A DNA stretch of 64,000 nt from Eunapius fragilis (Eukaryota > Porifera > Demospongiae > Spongillida > Spongillidae). Where the stretch lies: positions 3,437,615 through 3,501,614 of the forward strand of contig OY811983.1 in the NCBI GenBank assembly GCA_963681505.1. Reading direction: 5' to 3'. The notes beneath the pieces were generated by a model, which had not been told where the DNA came from, ran no database searches, and was given only the letters and a program-made list of their open reading frames with translations. Within the stretch, counting starts at the first letter, position 1, and every line of letters starts with the position of its first letter. The position numbers were made by a program, and so were the translations under genes. Below, one piece after another: positions 48,501-60,090 of the stretch.

Positions 48501-51500
48501 TGGAGCTAGATGACGATTCAAAGAAGTTTGTCACTGTGAACACGCACAAGGGTCTGTTTCAGTATAACCGCCTTCCGTTTGGAGTATCTTCGGCTCCTGC
48601 GATATTCCAGCGTACGATGGACTCGCTGTTACAGGGAATTAAGCATGTATGCACTTACATCGACGACATCTTGGTGACAGGCGAGAATGAGAGCGAACAC
48701 TTGAAAAATTTGGACGAGGTATTGAAGCGACTCAAGGAGGCGGGAGTAACACTAAAAAGATCTAAATGTTATTTTCTGCAGCCTGAGGTTGAATATTTGG
48801 GCCACAAAATATCAAAAGCGGGGTTAAGTCCCACAGACGCGAAGGTGAGAGCTATTTTAGAGGCACCAGCACCAGAGAACGTCTTCCAATTGCGTTCATT
48901 CCTGGGACTCTTAAATTACTACGGAAGATTCCTTCCAAGTTTGTCCTCCATGCTAGCTCCACTCCACACCCTGCTGACTAAAAGGAAATCTTGGTCATGG
49001 GAAAAGCCGCAGCAGGTAGCGTTTGAAAAGGCCAAGAAATTGTTGACATCCTCAAAGATTTAGCCCAATATGACAGCAAAAAGGACCTAGTACTTGCCTG
49101 CGATGCTTCACCATACGGAGTGGGAGCAGTATTGTCACATAGGGATGCTGATGGGACAGAGCAGCCTATAGCTTTTGTGTCAAGAACTCTGGCAACGGCA
49201 GAACGAAACTACTCTCAGCTGGATAAAGAGGGGTTGGCTATTGTATTTGCTGTCAAACGCTTTCACAACTACCTGATGGGAAGATCTTTTGTTATTTGTT
49301 CAGACCACAAACCATTGCTGCACTTGTTTGGAGAAAAGCAAGGCATTCCAGCAATGGCATCAGCAAGATTAGCGATGGGCACTGATTTTGAGTGCCTACC
49401 AGTATACCATTGAGTGCAAGGCAGGAAAGCAGAATGCTAATGCAGACTCATTGAGCAGACTACCCCTTCCAGATATACCTGTGGAAGTTCCTGTGCCAGA
49501 AGAGACAGTCTTTCTAATGGACACCCTTCAAGACCCTGTCAGCGTGGCTCAGATCCGACGCTGGACAGATAAAGACCCAATATTGGTGGAAGTGCGTAAC
49601 CTACTGAAGGATGGTTGGCACACAGACTCTGAAAATGATGATTTGAATCCTTACAGCAGATGCAAGGATGAACTCAGCATCCAGGAGGGCTGCATCATGC
49701 GGGCCATCAGGATTATTGTTCCTAAACCAGGGCAACAATTAATACTACAGGAGCTTCATGCGGGCCATCAAGGCATTTCCAAGATGAAAAGCTTGGCCAG
49801 AAGTTTCGTGTGGTGGCCAAATCTGGATTCAGACATCGAGAAAACAGCAGAGTTGCCTTACATGTCAAGAAAATCAGAAAATACCAGCTAAAGCACCTCT
49901 CCACCCCTGGGAATGGCCTGATGTTCCATGGTTTCGTCTACATGCAGACTACGCGGGTCCTTTCTGTGGAAAAATGTTTCTTCTAGTGATTGATGCACAC
50001 TCGAAGTGGCTGGATGTCCACTGTGTTCAGTCAGCTACATCAGCAGTCACCATTGATAAGTTGAGGTCTTCCTTTGCTACCCATGGCATTCCCCACACAC
50101 TGGTCACAGACAACGGTTCAGTCTTTACAAGTGCTGAATTTGAACATTTCTTGAGACAAAATGGTGTACGACATGTTAGAACAGCACCATATCATCCATC
50201 TTCAAATGGATTAGTGGAAAGGGCAGTCCAGACTTTCAAAAATGCAATCAAGAAGTCTGAAAAAAGGGAGTCATTAGAATGCAGGCTAGCAAAATTCCTG
50301 TTCAGTTACAGAACGACACCTCACACAACTACTGGCAAAACCCCAGCAGAGCTTCTCATGGGCAGGTGTTTAGGAACTCGTCTGCACAAGTTGCTACCAG
50401 AAGAAGAAGTGAGAAGGAGAGTACTTGAAAAGCAAAACATGCAAAAGAAAGCACATGACAAGAATGTTAAGCAGCGCAACTTCTTGGTTGGGGATTCTGT
50501 AATGGTGAGGAACTTTGGAAGCGGTTCCAAATGGATTGCAGGGAAAGTGTCTAGCAGCAGGGGTCCTGTATCTCTTCAAGTGCTACTGAATGATGGCAGG
50601 AGTGTTCATAGACATTTTGATTATGTTCGTAGTGCATCTAGTTTTCTGGTGAATCCAGGAAAACCGGCATCAGTCTCAGAGCAGGAAAATTCATGGGCTG
50701 ACACTCGGACTACGAGCATGGAAGAAGCAATACCTCGCGAACAAAGAGTTAATGTTCAACCGGATGAAGAACCAGAACCTCCACCTCACATTGAAGAGCA
50801 AGCAGAGGAACCAGGGGCAGCCAAGCTTCCAGTCCTTAGGTGTTCAGCAAGAGAGCGACATCCCCCTGTTAGATTGTAAAAAGGGAGGAAATATGGTATC
50901 CTGACCACCGTGTGGTTGTCATAAATAAGGTGTCAAATACTGGTGCAAGAATGCAAGCACAGGCAAGCATAGGCAAGCACATGCAAGCTTAGCTTTGATG
51001 GACCAATGGGATTTGTAGAGTTCACCTGACAGGAGTCGTGGACAATCCCATTGGTGGACTTTTCAGTTGTTATGTATTTATACCCTTGCACAGTGTATTG
51101 ATTCGGTTGGTCTGCACTATTATTAGATTGTGTAGCATCCAAAGAGATTGTGATTACCCGATTATCCTTCGGGATAGCAAGGCAGTTGGGTTGTTAGGAT
51201 ACTACAATGACAACAAGCCATCCAGTATATTTCTCTTCTTCATAAGCAACACAGTGCCTACCTAGCATACCTTGCAATGATCCATAATAGTAATGCATGC
51301 GGAATTAATTGTGTTATTATAGCCATTATAACTGCGCAGGGATTTATTCTAAAATTAGATTGACGTGCTATTTTAGTAGCAAATGTTGAAGGATGCTCAG
51401 AACAAGCATGTACTTCTATTTCCCAGGCCTACATATGAAGATAATAATAATCGTTACATCATGTGGGTCTGAGGGAAGACTACCCTTTGCTTCTCAGCAT

Positions 51501-54500
51501 TCATTGTTTCAATCATCGTCTCGAATTGGTAGTGAACGATGCTATTTCAAATACCTTCTACAAAGATGTGATTGATACTCTAACTTCACTGTATTATTTC
51601 TACAAAGCCAGTATGAATATTAAAGGATAGAGGGAGGTGCTGGTCAAAGTGTTGGAAACGGCATATCAGAAGCCAAAGTAATGCCACAGGATTCAGCAGG
51701 CCACAAAAGCAATGCTTACATCCTACAGTGTGGCGTAACCCATACATAAAATAAGAACTGTTTAACTCAAAGAAAGCTGTGATTTTGAAGATGCCTGATG
51801 TGGATCCATATGGCCCTAGGATGACCAATAGTCCCACGTGCAAAAGAACTTACTCATAACTACATTCAAGTTTGAAAATTGCTATATTCTTAGCAAGACA
51901 ATATCGATAAAACCTGCAGCAAATTCTTTTTGGGTACTGAAATGCTCCCACATTTTTCAGGTCGATGTTAACAAAACTCCGCCATTGTCACTTATGGGTT
52001 GGATACCATGTACATTTAGAATTGGCTACATTGGCCACAATCCAAGGTGTCAGTGTCACTTACCAGGTGACAAACAACCTTTCCCTCTTTCCTGTACTGC
52101 ATATACCATCATACAGGTATACCACAGCTTTATACCACTTATGATAATAGTGGGCACAACAATTTCATATGGAGCTCTACACAATCAACGGCAATACAGT
52201 AAATACATGTACATATGTATAAAAATTGTGCTCTAAATACTTTATAATGGTTGATTAGCAAAGTTGCTATACAAAAATGCAATTTGATTAGCTATACAGC
52301 CACTAGATTCATGATAAGGGTTTGCACGTTCACAGTTTCCATGGTGCAACACGCACAAAACTTGATTTTTGGTCGAAGTCCATCAATGGGTACAATGGGC
52401 AACCAATTTAGCATAGCCTTTCAGTCGTTCAAGTCATTTATTCTGATGCAATGATTACAGGATATGGGAGGCACTACATGCTGCCTAGTTGTAGCAAGCA
52501 GGAGCAGTGTTCAGGCAAGGAAAGTGTGGTGCCGAAGGCCCCAAGTACGGCGCCGTGAGGCCAGATGGTTAGCAAGATGGCGCTAAAGGTGCCGCCCCTA
52601 AAGATTTTTTTTCAATGAAGTGTCAGGAGGTAGGGATGGGTGAAATTTGAGAGCAGATTTGTTGGCAGGGTGGGAAGTAGACCCTAACCAGGTGTCAGTT
52701 GCTTCTGGGCAACTTAACCTAACTACTTCAATATCCTAATAGCGTAATATATATATTTAAAATTATATATATTTTAACAACTTCGAGGAAGTTGGTAGCA
52801 GTTGGTAGGTCAATGGAATCAGTGCTAGCGGGTACAACAGTTCATTGGTTCACTGAAAATCAAAACGTAATACATATATTACACGTTTTGGAGTGGTAAG
52901 CAAGCGAAAGCTGAGCCGAGTTGTGTGTGATGCACCAAATGCACTTAGAGCCTGAATGGATTTCATTCAGAAGTTATTCATGACAAACATAGCGAAAATC
53001 TGGTACAAAATTAGTGCATTTTATTGCATAGTAAATGAATAAGTGTCGCCTGTGCACGACAACCAACCTAGAATCACTAAGTAGCACACTACAGCTCAAG
53101 GTGTTGGATACCTTCAAACGCTAGTCCATCAGATCCTTAACCCTATTTTGTCTTGTACATAAGGTTGTCCTGTATACAGTACAACCAAAGTTGTCCTGAG
53201 TGTTTTTTCTAATTTGACACATCTGCTGGGAGCATTATTGTGTGAAATAATATTTTTGTTATAATAAGTGTGGCCTGCATGGCAGAAATTTGATGTGGAA
53301 ATCTGTTATTGTTAATGCCATGGGATAGGGTGGAAAAGGTGCTAATGCAAGGCAATAGGAGGGAAGATGCCATTTAATGAAGATTATAAACAGCTGGTAA
53401 GGCAAATGAAAATCAAGGTACCTTTCTCTATTTTGAAATCCAACCCTATTTACCATTAACAGTTACATCAAGTCCACAGACAAAGTGAATTAAACATATG
53501 GAACTTTACTTGTTGACATTGATTGCAAATACAGTATGTGTATATAGCACATGCAGAATGCCTTACCTTCAGAAACGTCTGTTAGCTTGATGATGTCAAT
53601 AAATTCCTAAACACAGAACCAATAGACATACATGTAGTAAATTATAACATGTTCCTAATTTAGCATTTCAACACCACATCAATAAGAAACATGGGGAAAT
53701 TTGGGGGCTTTGTGGATATTGATAATTCCCTCCATTTGTTTTTTCAACTACCTGCCTGAATAGCCATGTTTTTTATTTTTTATTTTTATAGCACAAGATG
53801 AATAAAGTCTGCCCCAATTCACTTGTGGTTATAAATTGTTTTCGCATTTCAAGAGCCTTGCACTGCATATTAATTCTACTTTGAGAGTTGATTGCATGTA
53901 TTAAAACTTTGGACCTCAATCGAAAAATGATGTTTCATGTAACGATCAAGGAGGAATACGTTGTTTTAAAAAATCTGTACCTTTTACAAGTTAATGCTAG
54001 AACCACTCACAGTGTAGCTATGCAATAAAGGTTTGAAACAATGGTACATGTATGTCTGTTTGAGATACAACAAAACGGAATATGCCTCATAATGTCATAC
54101 ATGTACAGGCAGTGAAATATCCTATCAAAACCAAGCAGTTCAGATTGGAGGGAATTAATTTGCACCAAAATGTCCCTGCATTTCTCAAGGATATAGAACT
54201 ATAAGTTCACGACTGTGTCATGGTAGAAACAATCAAAATCTGGAACATGCTCAGAAGACAATAGATAATTCATAACAATTTGTATTAAACAGTCATTGTG
54301 TAGAAAATATTCAACTAACGATTTCATACATTGTCAAAAAATGAGAGGACCTTGCTAATAGTGTACATGTAGGAGCGAATAATATTTTGTGTCCATTTTT
54401 TGACACCCTTTGTCTATAGTTTATCAATACATACATACCATTCCACGTGCCCATTCATAAACAACTTCAACCAATCCAAATTTAAACTGTGCTTGATACT

Positions 54501-57500
54501 CCTCTACAGATGTCCTCATACCACAGCTCCTCTCTGCATCAGCTATTCGTGCGGCTACTCTTAGTACAGAATCCTTTCCCTGAAAATTACAGAGCACACA
54601 AGTACAAAGTTATGATATACAATGTACATGTCCCCCAAAAATCATATGTACATGTACATGTACATGTAACCCAGTGCACAAATGGCTGTTTGATTATAAC
54701 CACTAGGCAAGCTAATCTGATAGTTCACAATTAACACTTGACGATACATGTACTTGTTAAAGTTTAATCTCCAATCATCCTTATTTAAGGAGCATGGTCC
54801 TTATATAATATAAGGACAACGTTGAAGTATAAAAACAATGGCTCAGCTTGGTAGCTAGAATTATCATTGATTGAAAGTAGAATTGGGCACATTAATAAAG
54901 TAATTTTATCACAGCCATCTGTCAAATCCTTATAAGGAAATCAAAGGCGTCAAGTTGGAATCTGTAACATTTTTAAAAAAGCAGTACCATAGAATTGCAT
55001 ATTTCGTCTACTGCAAGTTGAAAGCAGCAATGTCTATGGTACAAGCTGTGCTTACTGAGGTCAGAGATGACTACCAAATCAATGAAATATTTTTAATTAA
55101 CGAAACTCTTTCAGAGCAAGACAAAACATCAATTGCTGATAATGTAAACCACACGCCTGATTTCAACGAAAACAACTAAAGTAATGCTCAATCATCCAGC
55201 TTTATGAAAATATAATCTTATAGCAGTTTGTCATTCATCATTCTGTCAATATGCTGCGTCAAAGTTATTGTTACAAAAATTGTGTCAAAGTTATTGTTAC
55301 AAAAAGACCAATTCCACCACAAAAATAGGTGAACACATTGTTAACATCAGTATAAACTAGCTTTCTTGATATAATTTATATCATCAATGTTGATAAAGGG
55401 GTGATCTTTGTACAATCGGAAAATGAAATAATATATTTCAAAAAAAGCATGACGCTAACCACTTAAATGAGGATGACAAGCTGGAGATTAAACATTAAAT
55501 GCCAAATCACCTTCTGTAGCTTCTTTGTAATGTTCGGTTCACTGCATACACTCTGGTGATAAAGAATGACATACGTGTAATGTAGATGTGGTAATTTATG
55601 AAGGAGGCTGCAACTATGAAAGACATTATTGGTTCAACAATCAAGATAAAAGTACAGATTGTAAGGTATGTAAATGAACACCTGAAAATAGATAAGACAA
55701 GATACCAATAATTAATCTGTACATAACAGATTACAATTTCATGAGTTACATAGTAAAAATTCATTAACACACACCAGAGATTGATTAAATCATTAAAAAT
55801 GCTTGTCTTGAAATTATTGTGGGAAATAGCGATCAATTGTGTTTTACCACAGTAATCATGATCACCATAAGAATTAATCACTATTTACTGCAATAATTTA
55901 CATATGGATACATGTGCAGATTTTACAAAAAAAAAAACTCATACATGTACATGCATTTTGGCTCAATATCAGTATTACATCAGTATTACATCATTCATGT
56001 ACCTGCTCAAATACAAAACAAGACAACAACGCTACAATCTCTTGAGGGTCATATTCATCCAACACGTTCTGAAAAATGAGCTCAGTCAGAATGACCTCAT
56101 GATAGTGAATTTCACAGGCAACACGTCCCTTCAGCATCACAGTTCCTCTATCACTGATAAATCCAAGGCACTTTAGGACCTGCATGAATGGCCCGCCCAT
56201 AATTGAATGCAATTTAAAGCTCACTCCCTCACCTCCACCCGTTGCCTGTACTCTGGCACTAGCAACAAGCTTTCTTCAGATGAAAGAAACTGCAGCTGGT
56301 GTAGCCGATCATGTAACTCCGATTTTCCCTTAGCTATAGCAAACTGAACAAGACCATATTTCATGATGCAAAAATCTATGCTGTACACACATGGAAGTAC
56401 TCACATGCTCGGAAAAGTGAGGACAATGGGTGCAGTTGTAGTGCTGCATGGTGCCCTCCAACTTATTCATCTCCTCCTTCAGTTCCACAAACTCCATGTT
56501 GTTGATTCTAAGGTCATTTACAGGGTCTAATAAGGACAACCGGCTAGGCCCAGAGTCTATCATCTTCAGCAAGGCATGGACACAGTTGGCAATGGCTGGG
56601 CCTGGTGCATCATTCCTGTGTTTGAGGGTATTAATTATTATGGTCCAAATACACACACATACTTCAATAAGTATGTATGATTTAACCCCCCCCCCCCCCC
56701 CCCCCCCAATACCAATTACAGACAGGTACATCGATTAAATTCATTTCTTCCCAAAACATATCCTACTCCCTCCCCTCCCCCCCCCAACCTGAATCGAGGT
56801 ATCTGCCTTTTCTTGTAATCATCTATCATCTTTGAAGGCTCCACACTTAGCACAGCACCAGAAATGTTCACAATGAGCTGCCCACTGATATCCACAACAG
56901 TATGCTTCACAACCCCATCAGGATGAAACAGCTCGGTCATGGCTTCATAAGGCTTGACTGAAGAGAGGCTGTTGGCACCCACTAAAACCTTTGCTGCCTC
57001 TGTAGACTCATCAGCTTCTTTGCAGAGGGTCAGGACAGTGAAGGGTGAAGCAGAGCTGCGAGTGTTCAACTCAAGGATGACTGCAAGTGTGTACCTGTAT
57101 GAGCTCAGGTACAGTGCAACAACCCTTCCTGGAATGAGGGATTTCATTACTTGAGGGCTGCCAAGCAGCAGAATCTGAAATGATAAAAATTAATCACATT
57201 TTCATTACATGAGCATACATGTACAAGTACAATAATGCGTAATGCAGTATTGGCACGTTAGTACATGTACATGCACATTTAAATATAGAATTTACATGTA
57301 CGCACATGTACCTGCATTTTGTTACGCAATTGAGTGATTCTTGAACAAGCTTTGTAGTAGTGGTCAATTTCAGGAGCACAAATGGGGCAGTCAAGGTCCC
57401 GGAAGTTATCAATGTCCCTCTTAAGTGTCTCAAGATCTTTGTGTCTATCTGTCTCACTACGAAGAAAATCGGCTTCTGCAAAGCTCCTTTTCATCATATC

Positions 57501-58289
57501 CTCCACCCTGCACAAAGCAAATCCTGTAATCACATAGTACATACACGTGTGAACACAGTACATGTACTCTAAAATGCACCGAACAATACACAATGATTGC
57601 ATGTGCATGTGTGCATGTTAAGAAACCACTGTTGTTTTCTTGTAGTGCAGCATATAATATTGTGTATACATGTACATGCATCACAAACATAACAACTTGC
57701 ACTCTAATAAGTCATTATCAGCACAGATATTGAAGCATTACACACATCACGGTACATATCATGTGCCTACAGATTGCAAGTACATGCATTTCTTTTTAAA
57801 ACTGACTGCAGGGATAACAGCTCACCTCAGGGTCTTGACACGTATTAGGTTCAAAAGCATACTGTAGGTGAGCCTAAACTGAGACTGGAGACTGGTTTGG
57901 TGGCCCTGGAGAATTATGTTAGATGAACAAGTACATACATAACATGCATGTGCATATATGTAATACTATATACTTATACTACATACAATATAAACAAAAC
58001 TACAATACAAGGCATTAAGAAAGACAGAATGAAAGTAGATTAACATTTCCTTTCACAATAAATGACAAATCTAGACAACAGAAATTCTTTATCATGATTA
58101 GCTAAAGCTGAATACAAAGTACAGGTAGTTAGTTGGGTCAATACAAGCAAATGGGACACAATTAACTCACAAGGATCATCCTGTGCAGGTCACTGGATTC
58201 AGGCACATCACCCTTACACAGTAGTATGACTGTACCGGTAGTGTCAAGCCCTCTTCTCCCAGCTCTTCCAGCCATCTGCACATACTCTC
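45567..58289 (-). CDS. SKIC2: SKI2-type RNA helicase (SKIC2/SKIV2L), C-terminal part
   Basis: Eleven phase-consistent exons: 58171-58289, 57836-57905, 57312-57507, 56789-57174, 56405-56615, 56233-56328, 56003-56179, 55511-55552, 54439-54579, 53567-53606, 45567-45727. SKI2 is the DExH helicase of the Ski complex, which feeds RNA to the cytoplasmic exosome. The first exon carries motif VI ([16 protein letters not shown]) and [12 protein letters not shown]. Then come [17 protein letters not shown] and [15 protein letters not shown], typical of SKI2 rather than MTR4. The arch/beta-barrel region follows ([35 protein letters not shown]). The C-terminal helical domain ends with [26 protein letters not shown] and [13 protein letters not shown] then stop. 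Motifs I-V are not in the window. The last intron (7.8 kb) contains an antisense Gypsy element; splice sites are intact, so function may persist. A 14-codon exon (55511-55552) is inferred from phase and homology. Confidence 0.85.
46581..46901 (+). repeat. 5' LTR of the Gypsy element
   Basis: 321 bases, starting TATGGTATCC and ending GGATACTACA (short inverted termini). It includes GCAAGCATAGGCAAGC repeats and a TATTTATAC promoter-like box. It is followed by TTTGGCGAAGAGGG, a likely primer binding site. Confidence 0.93.
46929..47609 (+). CDS. gag: Gag (capsid region) of the Gypsy element
   Basis: Frame of 226 codons starting [20 protein letters not shown]. It has the helical texture of Ty3/Gypsy capsids (e.g. 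[18 protein letters not shown] and a [14 protein letters not shown] segment). The two zinc knuckles (CYRCGG and [14 protein letters not shown], about 47,521-47,615) are not in this frame. They lie in the overlapping pol frame, which opens near 47,493. This may be a ribosomal frameshift site or a damaging indel. Confidence 0.8.
   Translation: MVALFGSIAEFDSSQEEWSAYAERLAQYFMANGIADDDKKRAIFLSVHGASTYKLLRGLVAPQKPAEKTFMELVAVLGGHFDPVPSVTVSKYKFNTRDRQKPESVAAFVAELRQLAAHCNFAATLDEMLRDRLVCSINDNCIQHRLLAEPNLTFKKALELALALESAECDAANLTSKPLQNPCDAVNAVEQKAARTVRVIAVEESIRKKSASSNKQTASTAGRLDT
47493..50879 (+). pseudogene. pol: Pol of the Gypsy element (broken)
   Basis: Domains in order: zinc knuckles, aspartic protease (VDTGAAISF, about 47,806), reverse transcriptase (YIDD at 48,656-48,667), RNase H ([12 protein letters not shown], about 49,103), integrase zinc domain ([13 protein letters not shown]) and integrase core (DAHSKW, TDNGSVF), ending at 50,879. 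The frame is broken by a TAA at 48,173-48,175 between protease and RT, and by apparent small indels near 49,060, near 49,375 and near 49,855. Each segment between breaks is well conserved, so the damage is young or partly sequencing error. Confidence 0.88.
50892..51206 (+). repeat. 3' LTR of the Gypsy element
   Basis: 315 bases, nearly identical to the 5' LTR, preceded by a purine-rich tract. It lacks a GGAGT and one A relative to the 5' copy. Confidence 0.93.
51212..53566. other. SKI2 intron remainder
   Basis: AT-rich intron DNA. Small palindromes appear at about 52,745-52,785 (ATATATATTTAAAATTATAT) and 52,862-52,893 (AAACGTAATACATATATTAC). No exon is recognised. Confidence 0.5.
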
Positions 58290-60090
58290 CTATAGTACAC
58301 AAGCGACACATAAGTGAAAGCATTAGTTATACCACAGATAGATAGACATGTAGATGTGTTTACTGATATAAAATATATGTTTTCATAGGTTGAGTGTAGC
58401 GAATTAGATGGAAACTATGCTCCCTTAGGAATCCGGTACATGGGTAATGCAGCGTGACTCATCCATGTGGAGATATTTAAGGGGGAATAAGTAGCCTCAT
58501 AATTAGTCTAAAGAATTAATACTGTAACTCTTTTCGCAGCAGTACTGGAACTGATTCTGGAGGAAATGTGGTGTTTGCGTGACAATATTAAGGCATCACA
58601 GTTAGAGGCAGCTCTACAGGTGGCAGGAAGCAGCAGGCATAATCCGTAAACATTTAAGCAGAAGGGAAATGAGAACCAGCATGCCTTCAACGACAATGTC
58701 AAAGACAAGCTGGAACTCCTACAGGAGTCATGGACCATTGAAAGCGCTAACTCATACTCAATCCTAAAACCCCAAGGCCGCAGGGCACCAGTCACTGACA
58801 TATTGGTATGGACCGAGTGTTCTGCAGGAATGGCAGCCATCCTGGCCTGCCTGGTGTTATCTGCGTTATCTGCAGAAGGCTCAGGAGCTCTTTGCTCACT
58901 CATGAAGGATATCCAACGTGGCTCACAAATATGAAAGATCGGCCTGGGTAACCTACGAACAGGTGTTCCAAAGGGGTGGCCTCAGGTGCATCCTCAATTG
59001 GTCGCAGGAGGACCAAGCTAGGTACTTGAACATTTCAATAACACGATGAAAATTGTGACTAGTTTTTCTATTGAAAGTTTGCACGTTGCAAAAAAGGAAG
59101 CTATATATTGCGTCATTATTGCATGCATTTATTATTAATCTTTGATGATATGAATTTGAGGTCTGGTGCAAACTTGCAAATAAGGGCAATGCCTATGCCC
59201 TTCGCCCCCCACTGGATGTATTTAGTAGGGAAAGAAATGGATCATAGCGATACAGGTTAGACAACTGAAGGCAACTAAGAAACATCATCTGTCCACTAAT
59301 GATAGACTAGCATCATTATATGTTCCTAGATTACAGGGGCGGCGGAAGGTGTTTTTCAGTGGGAGGTAAAACTGTGAATATGTAATAACATGGGCGTGGA
59401 AGATAAGATAGTGCATCGTTGCTCATGGACAGCTCGTTGTGATAGTCATCACTAGCCATCACTAGCCTTGGGACTCAACTGATTGTGGACTCTGCGGGTC
59501 CCCAGCCTGCATGGGCCTTGTTAACTAACTAATGGGAAACCAAAAAACATGGCAGCGAGTGTTGAACACTGCAACCCCTATATATGATGCACATGTCTAT
59601 TCATTTGATACTGCTGTCAGGTGCACCCTTATCATCTTAAAAAGACTAACATGCCTTAAGAAGTGTTTTCTGCATTTAAATTTAAAAGCGGTATCGTTCT
59701 TCCAACCGTTCTATGTTGAGTGATTCTAATTAAAAAGCACCCAATCTTTGGTTGGCAGGAATTTCGACTTCAGATACATGCAGCTTGACAACCAGAAGTC
59801 CAGACATTAAATTTCCGTATCTCCTGGATGATGCACAAGGCTTTTAAAATGGGTGTTCTGGTCACCAGACCCATATAGTGCACATGAGAGATCAATGGAA
59901 TAGGTTTAAGATTTGGTTACCAAATTGCATTTCTAATTGTATTTTATGTTAGAATGAAGACTGCTGCTTAATTGAAGGAATTCAATGAAGTTTTCCAGAG
60001 TGACATCAGTGGAAATAATGCCTTACAGGTGTCAATGATAAGGAAAGAATTGGTGATGTACACACATATAAACAAGAACATCACGCAACA
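58290..60090. other. Upstream of the first SKI2 exon in view; one weak coding relic
   Basis: At 58,555-58,900 the plus strand shows a broken protein-like reading (RDNIKASQLEAALQV, then NQHAFNDNVKDKLELLQESW) resembling mobile-element tails, but I cannot name it. Upstream SKI2 exons (helicase motifs I-V) are not found here. Confidence 0.4.

Larger units (their letters stand above)
46581..51206 (+). mobile_element. Gypsy-type (Ty3) LTR retrotransposon, complete but coding-defective
   Basis: The structure is 5' LTR 46581-46901, gag, pol (protease, reverse transcriptase, RNase H, integrase), a purine tract (about 50,878-50,891) and 3' LTR 50892-51206. ATGAC is duplicated at 46,576-46,580 and 51,207-51,211. 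The two LTRs differ by only four substitutions and two indels (1 and 5 bases), so insertion is recent. It lies in the last SKI2 intron, opposite to that gene. Confidence 0.93.

Noticed and set aside
58508..58903. 131-codon minus-strand frame upstream of SKI2
   Set aside because: No helicase motif and the opposite strand reads more like an element relic, so it is not an upstream SKI2 exon.
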